DNA of 64,000 nucleotides, taken from contig NZ_CYTO01000024.1 of assembly GCF_001458335.1 (NCBI RefSeq), forward strand, positions 628,857 to 692,856. The letters are read 5' to 3'. Shown one piece after another: positions 37,816 to 46,067 of the stretch (position 1 is its first letter; each line of letters begins with the position of its first letter). Both the position numbers and the translations under genes were made by a program. This DNA is from Cognatishimia activa. Lineage in GTDB: Bacteria; Pseudomonadota; Alphaproteobacteria; Rhodobacterales; Rhodobacteraceae. The notes beneath the pieces were generated by a model. The model ran no database searches and was not told the DNA's origin. It saw nothing but the letters and a program-made list of their open reading frames with translations.

Positions 37816-37829
37816 CAGGAGTAGATCGT

Positions 37830-38570
37830 ATGAAAACCCCACTGCTAGCCGCAGCCTTTGCGGTGCTTGCCATGCCGAGTTGGGCCTTGGACCTGGAGAA
37901 AATGAGCGACGAAGAGCGCGCCCTCTTCCGTGAAGAGGTCCGTGCCTATCTGTTAGACAATCCCGAAGTGATTATGGAAGCGGTTGCAGTGCTCGAAGAG
38001 AGGCAAGCTGCCGGCCAAGCGCGTCAGGACTTTGATCTTGTCGCCATCAACGCCGATGACATTTTTAACGACGGCTATAGCTATGTTGGTGGTAACCCAG
38101 ACGGTGACATCACATTGGTAGAATTCGTGGATTACCGCTGTGGTTTCTGTCGCCGTGCGCATCCTGAAGTTCAAGAACTGGTGGCCAGCGACGGGAATAT
38201 CCGCATTATTACCAAAGAGTTCCCAATTCTGGGCGAAGCTTCAACACAAAGTTCACGCTTTGCGATCGCAGTAAAACAGATTGCAGGTGACGACGCTTAC
38301 GAGGCCGCAAATGACGCGCTTATTAAGATGCGCGCGGATGCGAACCCAGTGACATTGAAGCGCCTTGCAAAAAACCTTGGTCTCGATTCCGATGCGATCA
38401 TCGCCCATATGGGCTCAAATGAGGTCACCGAGGAAATCCGCAAAACCCGTGAGCTGGCGCAACGGTTGCAAATCACCGGCACGCCGACCTTTGTTTTGGA
38501 AGATGAAATGCTACGCGGCTATCTTCCACTGAACGAGATGCGTCGCATGGTGGCCGCAAAACGCGGCTAA
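37830..38570 (+). CDS. DsbA-family thiol:disulfide protein
   Basis: The 246-residue exported protein has a signal peptide (cleavage after SWA, residue 19), an N-terminal helical segment, and a thioredoxin fold with active site C104-G-F-C107 and a cis-proline in TGTPTFV (about 222). The layout matches the DsbA/Com1/ScsC branch, which can act as oxidase or isomerase. ATG 37830 with AGGAG nine bases upstream was preferred over ATG 37812, which overlaps the protease stop but would put six extra residues before the signal peptide. It ends at a strong terminator. Confidence 0.9.
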   Translation: MKTPLLAAAFAVLAMPSWALDLEKMSDEERALFREEVRAYLLDNPEVIMEAVAVLEERQAAGQARQDFDLVAINADDIFNDGYSYVGGNPDGDITLVEFVDYRCGFCRRAHPEVQELVASDGNIRIITKEFPILGEASTQSSRFAIAVKQIAGDDAYEAANDALIKMRADANPVTLKRLAKNLGLDSDAIIAHMGSNEVTEEIRKTRELAQRLQITGTPTFVLEDEMLRGYLPLNEMRRMVAAKRG

Positions 38571-38594
38571 CCTTCGTCAAATCGCAAAAAACAA

Positions 38595-38620
38595 AACGGC
38601 GGATCGTTCCGCCGTTTTTT
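38595..38620 (+). terminator. Bidirectional terminator between dsbA-like gene and rodZ
   Basis: AACGGCGGA (38595-38603), a 4-base loop and TCCGCCGTT (38608-38616) are followed by a T run to 38620. The A run on the other side makes it work for rodZ on the minus strand too. Confidence 0.92.
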
Positions 38621-38641
38621 CGTTTCAGTTGTTCAGATTTG

Positions 38642-39838
38642 TTATTCGCTGACTTCTACCGATTGCGCGGCTGCCACCGCGACAAAATCTGCAAGAGCTT
38701 CATCGCCAGAAATATCCGCAACAGAGAACGTATCTTGAACCTCGTCGATTCCGATCGGTACGTTACGTACGACGGACGTCCCCTGCCCAACAGGGCCTCG
38801 GATCTCGCCGTTTAGCTGGAAATAAATCGAGCCGGACATGCCCGCTTGCAAGGTTGGCGAAATCTCTGTGTTAGGAACTACAAATTCGTCGCCTGCGTTA
38901 AGCGTTCCTTCGAAAAGCACAGATCCGTCTGCGGATCGGACGCGCACCCAAGCAGGACGCACAGCGATCATCACCACTTCTGGTTCTGCATCTTCCAGAA
39001 CCTGCGGCACAATTGGTGTCGCAGGAATGGTAGACTCAGCAACCGTCAAACTTGGCGCATCAGGCACGAAGCTTCCCACAGATTGTGGGTTCAACGTCGA
39101 AATCGGCGCATCCCGCGCTGTTAGCACTGGGACATCCAGCGCTTGCGGACGGTACAGCCGATCCAAAGTATTCTCTGGCGGTGTAAACACGCCGCTTGCT
39201 TCCGCGGTTTGATTGCCATTCAGAGGTGTCGCCGTCGCTTCATTCAGCGGGTCCAGATCCGAAAGAACCACAGGGGTTTGCTCTACTGGAGCAAGGCTCA
39301 CGCGCTGGACTTCATTCAGCACGCTCCAGCCGCCATAACCAATGCCGGCGATCAAAGCGAGCAGCACCAGTGACGATCCGATTGCGCGAGGTTCAATCCG
39401 CGCCAAAATGCTTTCTTGTGCTGGAATGAATGGGGCTGCTGGAGCTGAAAACGGATCACGGTCTGCGCTTGCAATAATCGCAGCCGCATCAGTCTTGCGT
39501 TTGCCGGATGCTTCAGAGGACATGCCATGTGCAGTTTGAAAACCGCTCTCTAGGCAGAACTTCTCAAACGTCGCGTCCGGATCCATGTTCAAATAACGGG
39601 CATATGACCGCACATATCCAGCGATAAAACCCTGAGTTTCAAAAGCGGAAGGATCGGCGTTTTCAATGGCAGCGATGTAAGATGCTTTGATGCGCAACTC
39701 GCGCTGAACATCCAACAGGGATTTACCCATCGTGGCTCGTTCACCACGCATTTCGTCCCCTAGTCGAAAGTCATAATCGTCGAACCCTTTGGGCCCGTCT
39801 TCCACGACTTCAGTTTTGCGCCATTTGCGCCTGATCAT
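38642..39838 (-). CDS. rodZ: RodZ-like cytoskeletal protein
   Basis: RodZ links the MreB cytoskeleton to the cell-wall machinery. The 398-residue protein has an N-terminal HTH_25 domain (about 27-92, RLGDEMRGERATMGKSLLDVQRELRI pattern). One membrane helix lies at about 150-172, followed by a Pro/Thr-rich periplasmic linker. A C-terminal DUF4115 domain starts at about 290 (RPAWVRVRSADGSVLFEGTL). It is transcribed alone. The domain order is diagnostic of the family even where shape regulation is not proven in roseobacters. Confidence 0.88.
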   Translation of the reverse strand: MIRRKWRKTEVVEDGPKGFDDYDFRLGDEMRGERATMGKSLLDVQRELRIKASYIAAIENADPSAFETQGFIAGYVRSYARYLNMDPDATFEKFCLESGFQTAHGMSSEASGKRKTDAAAIIASADRDPFSAPAAPFIPAQESILARIEPRAIGSSLVLLALIAGIGYGGWSVLNEVQRVSLAPVEQTPVVLSDLDPLNEATATPLNGNQTAEASGVFTPPENTLDRLYRPQALDVPVLTARDAPISTLNPQSVGSFVPDAPSLTVAESTIPATPIVPQVLEDAEPEVVMIAVRPAWVRVRSADGSVLFEGTLNAGDEFVVPNTEISPTLQAGMSGSIYFQLNGEIRGPVGQGTSVVRNVPIGIDEVQDTFSVADISGDEALADFVAVAAAQSVEVSE

Positions 39839-39948
39839 ACGTCTCGCCTCACTGTCGTTCAGCCCGAGTTCTGTCCCCGATTCGAGCTGACTCCATTTAA
39901 TTGAGACTTACATACCACAGTGCAAGTTAATTTGCACCAAACAGCGGG

Positions 39949-41172
39949 TTAACCCGCCAATTCGGCGCGATTCAGCGCACAATGAGACCAGAGCTCATCC
40001 ATAGCGCGAACCAGTCGATCTGTCTCTTTCGGACCGTGTACCGGCGACGGTGTAAAGCGCAGGCGCTCAGTGCCGCGTGGAACTGTCGGGAAATTGATCG
40101 GTTGCACATAGATACCGTGGTTTTCCAACAGCATATCGCTCAGCTTTTTGGTATGAACCGGGTTACCAACATGCACAGGCACAATATGTGTCCCATGATC
40201 GATGATTGGCATGCCCAATGCTTTCAAACGCATTTTCAAAATACGCGCAGCCATCTGGTGCTGATCCCGCAGACCTTGATCTTGCTTGAGATGCGCGATT
40301 GATGCCGCAGCACCTGCAGCCACGGTCGGCGGCAAAGAGGTCGTAAAGATAAAGCCTGGCGCGTAAGAGCGGATCGCGTCGCACATTTTATCGCTTGCTG
40401 CGATGTAGCCACCCATAACGCCAAAGGCCTTACCGAGTGTACCGTTGATAATGTCAATGCGATGCGCGAGACCATCACGTTCAGAAATACCGCCGCCGCG
40501 TGCACCATACATGCCCACCGCGTGCACCTCATCAAGATAGGTCAGCGCGTTAAATTCCTCGGCCAGGTCACAAAGCTCTGCGAGAGGCCCGATATCACCA
40601 TCCATGGAGTAAACAGATTCAAACGCGATCAGTTTAGGCGCGTTCGGATCGTCAGCTTCCAAAAGCTCACGCAAATGCGCGACGTCATTGTGGTGGAAGA
40701 CCCGCTTTGCACCACCGTTACGGCGGATACCTTCGATCATCGACGCGTGGTTCAGCTCATCAGAATAGATGATCAGACCCGGGAACAGCTTTGGCAGCGT
40801 TGACAAGGTTGCGTCATTGGCAATGTAGGCGCTGGTAAACAACAGAGCTGCTTCTTTGCCATGAAGATCTGCCAGCTCCGCTTCTAGTCGTTTGTGGTAA
40901 ACCGTGGTGCCAGAAATATTACGTGTACCGCCAGAGCCTGCGCCGGTTGCATCCAACGCTTCATGCATGGCGTTCAGCACAGCGGCGTGTTGACCCATTC
41001 CAAGATAGTCGTTGCCACACCAAACTGTGATCTCTTGCTGCGTGCCATCCGGACGGTTCCAAAGCGCATGCGGGAACTGGCCCTTTTTGCGTTCGATATC
41101 AATGAATGTGCGATAACGGCCTTCTTCATGAAGGCGATTGATAGCGACATCAAGTTTATCGGAATAGTTCAA
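39949..41172 (-). CDS. hemA: 5-aminolevulinate synthase
   Basis: ALAS condenses glycine and succinyl-CoA with PLP, the start of haem (and, where present, bacteriochlorophyll) synthesis by the Shemin pathway. The TTG at 41172 gives a protein of 407 residues starting with NYSDKLD after the initiator, the normal family N-terminus. GGAGG lies seven bases upstream of it, while an upstream ATG at 41289 adds 39 residues with no family match. The PLP lysine is in [13 protein letters not shown] (about 248). A perfect FNR box lies 136 bases before the start. Confidence 0.95.
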   Translation of the reverse strand: MNYSDKLDVAINRLHEEGRYRTFIDIERKKGQFPHALWNRPDGTQQEITVWCGNDYLGMGQHAAVLNAMHEALDATGAGSGGTRNISGTTVYHKRLEAELADLHGKEAALLFTSAYIANDATLSTLPKLFPGLIIYSDELNHASMIEGIRRNGGAKRVFHHNDVAHLRELLEADDPNAPKLIAFESVYSMDGDIGPLAELCDLAEEFNALTYLDEVHAVGMYGARGGGISERDGLAHRIDIINGTLGKAFGVMGGYIAASDKMCDAIRSYAPGFIFTTSLPPTVAAGAAASIAHLKQDQGLRDQHQMAARILKMRLKALGMPIIDHGTHIVPVHVGNPVHTKKLSDMLLENHGIYVQPINFPTVPRGTERLRFTPSPVHGPKETDRLVRAMDELWSHCALNRAELAG

Positions 41173-41307
41173 TCCCGTTCCTCCGGTAGGCTGGCAAACA
41201 GCTTGCGATCCCAAGGGTGTCACCGTCGCGGTGTCGGTTTGGTTAGGTGTTGGATATAGCGCGATTTTTTCCATGTGGCCAGAATGCATTTATTGCTCCG
41301 CGACACT

Positions 41308-41321
41308 TTGATCCACATCAA
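41308..41321. promoter_or_regulatory. FnrL-type binding site upstream of hemA
   Basis: TTGATCCACATCAA matches the FNR/FnrL consensus TTGAT-N4-ATCAA at every fixed position. It lies in the hemA/M20-peptidase divergent region, 136 bases from the hemA TTG and about 70 bases from the peptidase ATG. In Rhodobacter sphaeroides FnrL raises hemA expression when oxygen is low; the same control is likely here. Confidence 0.8.
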
Positions 41322-41389
41322 TGTCAGGCTAATGTCGCCGCAAACCGACTGGTTTGAGACCTTGAAATTTCCGCCGGAAAGACGACTAA

Positions 41390-42766
41390 ATGACTCTGGA
41401 AAACGTTTTATCTCGTATCGACAATAAGATGCCCGCAGCGACTGATCGGCTACTTGATCTCTTGCGCATTCCATCAATCTCAACCGACCCTGCGTTTAAG
41501 GCTGATTGTGACCGTGCGGCAGATTGGCTTGTGGCGGATCTACAATCCATCGGAATCAGCGCCGAGAAGCGCGCAACACCCGGCCACCCGATGGTGGTGG
41601 GTCATGTAGAAGGCGACGGACCCCACGTTCTGTTTTACGGCCACTATGACGTCCAACCGGTGGACCCGCTTGAACTCTGGAACTCAGACCCGTTCGATCC
41701 GGCTCTTGAAGACACCGCAAATGGCAAGGTGATCCGCGGCCGTGGTTCTTCTGATGACAAAGGTCAGCTCATGACTTTTGTCGAGGCTTGCCGCGCGTGG
41801 AAAGCAGAGCATGGCACCCTGCCCTGCAAGATCACATTCTTCTTTGAAGGCGAAGAAGAAAGCGGGTCTCCATCCCTTGTGCCCTTCATGAAAGAAAACG
41901 CGGACGAGCTAAAATCTGACATCGCGCTGATCTGTGACACCGGGCTGTTTCAATCCAAGACACCGGCGATCATTACCTCCTTGCGCGGGCTATTGGGCGA
42001 AGAGCTCATCATACACGCAGCCAACAAAGACCTGCATTCCGGCATGTTCGGTGGCGTGGCCATGAACCCGATCCGCGTGCTGACCAAAATCATTGCTGGG
42101 CTGCATGACGAAAACGGCCGCGTGACGGTTCCAGGTTTTTATGATGGCGTACCAGAGCTGCCAGCAGAGCTGGCCGCACAATGGGACGCTCTGAAGTTTG
42201 ACCACAAGACCTTCCTTGGCGATGTGAACCTGTCAGAACCTGCCGGTGAGAAAGGCTATACACCGCTAGAGATGAACTGGTCCCAACCCACCTGCGAAGT
42301 GAATGGCATCACTGGCGGCTACACAGGAGAAGGGTTCAAAACCGTTCTGCCTGCCGAAGCGTCAGCCAAGATCAGTTTCCGCCTTGTCGGCGAACAAGAC
42401 CCACACAAAATCCGCGAAAGCTTCCGCGCCTATGTGGAAAGCTGCCTGCCAGCAGACTGCACGGTAGAATACAAAGGTCACGGTGCCTCAAAAGGGTCTG
42501 TGATGGCCACAGACCACCCAGCCTTTGAACAAGCCCGCGCGGCCCTGTCTGATGAATGGCCCGAGGCAGCGGCCTTTGCCGGTTGCGGTGGCTCAATCCC
42601 AATCGCGGGTCATTTCAAAAACATCTTAGGCACCGATGCCATGCTGATCGGCTTTGCAAAGGATGACGACCAGATTCACTCTCCAAATGAGAAATACGAT
42701 CTGGAAAGCTTCCACAAAGGCATCCGCAGCTGGGCACGCATTCTGGACGCGATGACCAAAGCCTAA
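41390..42766 (+). CDS. M20 family dipeptidase/deacylase
   Basis: The 458-residue zinc peptidase belongs to the M20 family (DUG2/ArgE/carnosinase-like branch). Metal-site motifs are YGHYDVQP with H85 and D87, RGSSDDKGQ with the bridging aspartate (about 121), and FEGEEESGSPSL with the catalytic Glu pair (about 155). The dimerisation domain lies between about 195 and 340, and the last histidine ligand is in DQIHSPNEKY. It is cytoplasmic, without a signal peptide. It is divergent from hemA; the substrate is not known. Confidence 0.92.
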   Translation: MTLENVLSRIDNKMPAATDRLLDLLRIPSISTDPAFKADCDRAADWLVADLQSIGISAEKRATPGHPMVVGHVEGDGPHVLFYGHYDVQPVDPLELWNSDPFDPALEDTANGKVIRGRGSSDDKGQLMTFVEACRAWKAEHGTLPCKITFFFEGEEESGSPSLVPFMKENADELKSDIALICDTGLFQSKTPAIITSLRGLLGEELIIHAANKDLHSGMFGGVAMNPIRVLTKIIAGLHDENGRVTVPGFYDGVPELPAELAAQWDALKFDHKTFLGDVNLSEPAGEKGYTPLEMNWSQPTCEVNGITGGYTGEGFKTVLPAEASAKISFRLVGEQDPHKIRESFRAYVESCLPADCTVEYKGHGASKGSVMATDHPAFEQARAALSDEWPEAAAFAGCGGSIPIAGHFKNILGTDAMLIGFAKDDDQIHSPNEKYDLESFHKGIRSWARILDAMTKA

Positions 42767-42774
42767 CCAAAACC

Positions 42775-42803
42775 GCGCGCCCGGCTTTCCGTTTCGGGCG
42801 CGC
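42775..42803 (+). terminator. GC-rich hairpin after the M20 peptidase
   Basis: GCGCGCCCG (42775-42783) pairs perfectly with CGGGCGCGC (42795-42803) around an 11-base loop, starting eight bases after the stop. It lacks a T run, so it may end the RNA with Rho or protect its 3' end. Confidence 0.55.
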
Positions 42804-42919
42804 AACCATTTGAATTCCTGCGAAAATTCACACATTTCGCGGCTCTTAAAAAAACTTTTCAAGAATATGACATTTGCCCCTTGCACCCCCCCGGTGCTTT
42901 TGGCTAAACAGCGCCTCAC

Positions 42920-43009
42920 GGAGAGGTGGCCGAGTGGTCGAAGGCGCACGCCTGGAAAGTGTGTAGGCGGGAGACCGTCTCCAGGGTTCGAATCCCTGTC
43001 TCTCCGCCA
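42920..43009 (+). tRNA. tRNA-Ser(GGA)
   Basis: A 90-base class II tRNA starting GGAGAGGTGGCCGAGTGG, with anticodon GGA in CGCCTGGAAAGTG, a long variable arm (TAGGCGGGAGACCGTCT), T arm GGGTTCGAATCCC and encoded CCA (43007-43009). GGA reads serine codons UCC and UCU. Confidence 0.97.
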
Positions 43010-43033
43010 TTACCCCAGCCATTGACTGAAGCG

Positions 43034-44107
43034 CTAGGTTTTTACGCGGTACATGCGTTCCTGAAGCTCGACATACCACGCTTTGAAATCGCGAGAAGGT
43101 CGGTACAGCAACCATGGGATCTGTGCGATCCCTCCCAAATAGGCTCGTGTTGTTGGGAAACTGAACCGTTTTTGTAAGGGGTCGATCAAGCCGTAAAGCC
43201 CTGCAAAAAAGGCAAACGACCCGGCCAATCGAAATGCAGAGCGCAAACGATTGTCAGAATGCACACGATGTAGCGCAATCAGGTTTCGCACCCGGATCAG
43301 GTTGACCCGATAACGCTGATAAATCCGCTCATTGCCGTCCGCATGGAACATTCGTGCTTCTGGCATCACTGCGAGCCGACCCATCTGCGACATCCGGTAG
43401 GAAAAATCGGAATCCTCATGGGTCGCGTAATACCGCAAGATTTCTGACCAGCCGGAATTTAGCGCAAATTTACGTCTGAAAGTGGTGCGACCTCCATTCA
43501 CCAGCCCACCGGCCATGACCCCTGGACTGGTTGATTGTTCTGGAAGCGCTTCTTGAGAGATCGGTGCCCAATAAGGTACAAAATGTTTGTCTAATGAAAA
43601 CTGAGCGCGCATCCAGTCTTCCAGACGTTGTTTTAGACCGCGCTTCACCACGACATCTTCGGTATTTGGGTCATCCGGCACTGCCATATCCCCATCAGAG
43701 GGTCCGGGCTCTACAAAGAAAGCAGCAATCATGCTGATGTTTTCTTCTGCATCAGCCTCATAGGCAGACATGATGCGTTCTGCGGTGTCAGGGAAGAGGT
43801 GAATGTCGTCATCAAGCGAGAAAACGATATCGCCTTGCGCCAAACGCAGCGCTTGATTGCGTTGCGCAGTCAGAGAGCGCACGTCAGCAGGCACATAGCG
43901 CAGGTTCACTTTGTCCCAAAGTTCAGGATAGGTTTCCTTGACCTCTTTTTGGGTGCTCTCCCAATCATCAGAGGCATCCACAACCACAACTTCCAGAGGC
44001 AAACGCTGTTGCGTTGCAACAAACCCAAGCGTCGGCACAAGATGCTGCGGACGATTGTAGGTGCAAATCGCCAAGGTCCAGCTGAGTGGGTTTTCGGATG
44101 ATACCAT
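43034..44107 (-). CDS. Glycosyltransferase family 2
   Basis: The 357-residue protein has a GT2 (GT-A fold) domain beginning [11 protein letters not shown] (10-20), with the nucleotide-sugar metal motif as DDD (99-101) in [10 protein letters not shown], and a hydrophobic C-terminal segment with [17 protein letters not shown]. It probably adds a sugar to a surface polysaccharide. ATG 44107 sits right before the domain; a longer frame to 44233 adds 42 residues unlike the family. It is divergent from galE, which makes UDP-galactose, so the two may serve one polysaccharide. Confidence 0.85.
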   Translation of the reverse strand: MVSSENPLSWTLAICTYNRPQHLVPTLGFVATQQRLPLEVVVVDASDDWESTQKEVKETYPELWDKVNLRYVPADVRSLTAQRNQALRLAQGDIVFSLDDDIHLFPDTAERIMSAYEADAEENISMIAAFFVEPGPSDGDMAVPDDPNTEDVVVKRGLKQRLEDWMRAQFSLDKHFVPYWAPISQEALPEQSTSPGVMAGGLVNGGRTTFRRKFALNSGWSEILRYYATHEDSDFSYRMSQMGRLAVMPEARMFHADGNERIYQRYRVNLIRVRNLIALHRVHSDNRLRSAFRLAGSFAFFAGLYGLIDPLQKRFSFPTTRAYLGGIAQIPWLLYRPSRDFKAWYVELQERMYRVKT

Positions 44108-44294
44108 TTTTCTTATGTCGCTCGATCGATCGGAGTTATCACGCAGATGCCCAAAAAATGTGGCCTCAGTATGTCTTATAGCTGATTCATATCGAGTATA
44201 TGCGAGAAATCCCGCGAGGCGTGATATGATCAATTGCTCTTACCGGAGCGACGGGTTAGCCCTTGGGCATTACAGGTTCAGGAGAGATTTACAA

Positions 44295-45296
44295 ATGCGC
44301 ATTTTATTGACTGGCGGCGCGGGCTACATCGGATCACATACCTATGTGGCGTTGCTGGCTGCTGGACATGAGGCTGTCATCTTAGACAATTTCTCAAATG
44401 CAAGCCCGATGGTGCCTGAACGCCTTGAGACGATCACCGGCACCAAACCGATTGTGATCGAAGGTGACGTCCGAGATCGCGCTTTGGTTTCCAGTGTTTT
44501 GGAAGAACATCAGATCGACGCGGTCATCCATTTTGCGGCGAAGAAGGCGGTTGGGGAATCGACCCAGAAACCACTGATGTATTTCGATCATAATATCAGT
44601 GGATTTGTCAGCCTCACCCGCGCGATGGAAGATCAAGGCGTTTTCAAACTTGTGTTTTCTTCATCAGCGACGGTTTACGGCGACCCGGAACAGTTACCAA
44701 TCACAGAAAGCTCCGCGCGCAATCACACCAATCCATACGGTTTTACGAAACTGGTCTGTGAAGAGATGATGGAAGCGATGTGTGCTGCGGAGCCCCGCTG
44801 GTCTTGCGGTGTGCTTCGATACTTTAACCCCGTTGGGGCGGATGCGAGTGGATTGATCGGTGAAGATCCCCGCGACATCCCCAATAACCTGATGCCCTAC
44901 ATTGCCAAGGTTGCCGCTGGGGACCTGCCTGAAATTCAGGTTTTTGGCGACGACTATGACACGCCCGATGGAACTGGGGTGCGTGACTACATCCATGTGA
45001 GCGACTTGGCGAAAGGCCATGTCTTGTCTCTGGAAGCCCTAGAGCGTGATGGCAAAGGTCATGTGGTGAATTTGGGTACGGGCCAAGGTGTTTCTGTCCT
45101 TGAAATGATTAACGCCTATTCTGCGGCATGTGGTCAGTCCCTGCCCTACAAGATCGTGCCACGCCGTGCGGGCGATATTGCGACGTGTTATGCCGACCCT
45201 GCATTGGCCAAAGACTTGCTTGGGTTTGAAGCGGATAAAACGCTTGAAGACATGTGCAACTCAAGTTGGGCTTGGTTGCAAAACGGCAAAGTATAG
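44295..45296 (+). CDS. galE: UDP-glucose 4-epimerase
   Basis: GalE interconverts UDP-glucose and UDP-galactose with tightly bound NAD. The 333-residue SDR protein has the NAD-binding GGAGYIGSH (7-15), the catalytic serine in FSSSATVYG (around 124) and Y148-x3-K152 in NPYGFTKL. GGAGAG precedes ATG 44295; the frame is open further upstream, but that part overlaps the glycosyltransferase region on the other strand and lacks a ribosome site. Confidence 0.95.
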   Translation: MRILLTGGAGYIGSHTYVALLAAGHEAVILDNFSNASPMVPERLETITGTKPIVIEGDVRDRALVSSVLEEHQIDAVIHFAAKKAVGESTQKPLMYFDHNISGFVSLTRAMEDQGVFKLVFSSSATVYGDPEQLPITESSARNHTNPYGFTKLVCEEMMEAMCAAEPRWSCGVLRYFNPVGADASGLIGEDPRDIPNNLMPYIAKVAAGDLPEIQVFGDDYDTPDGTGVRDYIHVSDLAKGHVLSLEALERDGKGHVVNLGTGQGVSVLEMINAYSAACGQSLPYKIVPRRAGDIATCYADPALAKDLLGFEADKTLEDMCNSSWAWLQNGKV

Positions 45297-45329
45297 TCCT
45301 TTCCGCAGAAGAAAGAATGAACCATTTTG

Positions 45330-45348
45330 AGCCCGCCTTTGGCGGGCT
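45330..45348. terminator. Convergent hairpin between galE and alaX
   Basis: AGCCCGCC (45330-45337), TTT and GGCGGGCT (45341-45348) form a perfect 8-bp stem that overlaps the stop codon of the convergent alaX-like gene. T runs are short on both sides, so termination may be incomplete. Confidence 0.55.
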
Positions 45349-46067
45349 TAGTCTTCTAGAAAGATGTTCACCCGTCGGTTTTGGCGGCCTTTCTTCTCGA
45401 CTTTTCCAATCCGTACCGTGCCGATCTCGCCGGTGAAAGCCACATGGGTTCCGCCGCAAGGTTGCAGATCGACCTGATCTGCGCCCTGCCCGATCCGCAC
45501 AAGGCGCACCCGGCCAGAGCCACGCGGTGGTTGCACTGACATGGTTTTGATGAGGTTCGGATTTGCATCCAGTTCCGCATCGGTGATCCAATCGTCAGTC
45601 ACCGGCAGGTTCTGCGAAATAAGAGCGTTCAATTGCCCTTGGACGAACTCTTTGTCCTCAAGCGCCTCTGGCATATCGAAGTCCAAGCGACCTTTTTCGG
45701 CACTGATCGAGCCGCCGGTCACAGGCAATGGAATAACCACAGACAACAGATGAAGCGCCGTGTGGATGCGCATATGACGGTGGCGACGCTCCCAGTCCAG
45801 ATGCTGAATGACTTTGGTGCCCACAGGCGGCAAAGCGGATGGTTCCGCCGGCACAAGGGCGATTTTGTCGCCTTCTGCCTTTACGGCTGTGGCGATGCTG
45901 ATCGTACCCGTGTCCCAAGCCAGATGACCGCTGTCGCCCGGTTGCCCGCCGCCGGTTGGATAGAAGATTGACGCGTCCAAGACGATGCCGCCTTCGGGTG
46001 TATGTGCCTCTACATAACCGGTGGTTTCACGTTCATAGGCGTTTTCGCGAAAGAGTGCGTCGGTCAT
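45348..46067 (-). CDS. Alanyl-tRNA editing protein (AlaX family)
   Basis: This 239-residue free-standing editing protein hydrolyses mischarged Ser- or Gly-tRNA(Ala). It corresponds to the second additional domain of AlaRS, with zinc ligands H102-x3-H106 in HTALHLL and C204-x3-H208 in CGGTHV, plus the FYPTGGGQPGD motif (35-45) of long AlaX forms. Its ATG overlaps the stop of the mechanosensitive channel gene (ATGA), making it the last gene of a cysK-mscS-alaX string. Confidence 0.92.
   Translation of the reverse strand: MTDALFRENAYERETTGYVEAHTPEGGIVLDASIFYPTGGGQPGDSGHLAWDTGTISIATAVKAEGDKIALVPAEPSALPPVGTKVIQHLDWERRHRHMRIHTALHLLSVVIPLPVTGGSISAEKGRLDFDMPEALEDKEFVQGQLNALISQNLPVTDDWITDAELDANPNLIKTMSVQPPRGSGRVRLVRIGQGADQVDLQPCGGTHVAFTGEIGTVRIGKVEKKGRQNRRVNIFLED

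Noticed and set aside
41173-41289. 39-residue N-terminal extension of HemA
   Set aside because: The family N-terminus starts at the TTG with GGAGG upstream; the extra residues match nothing.
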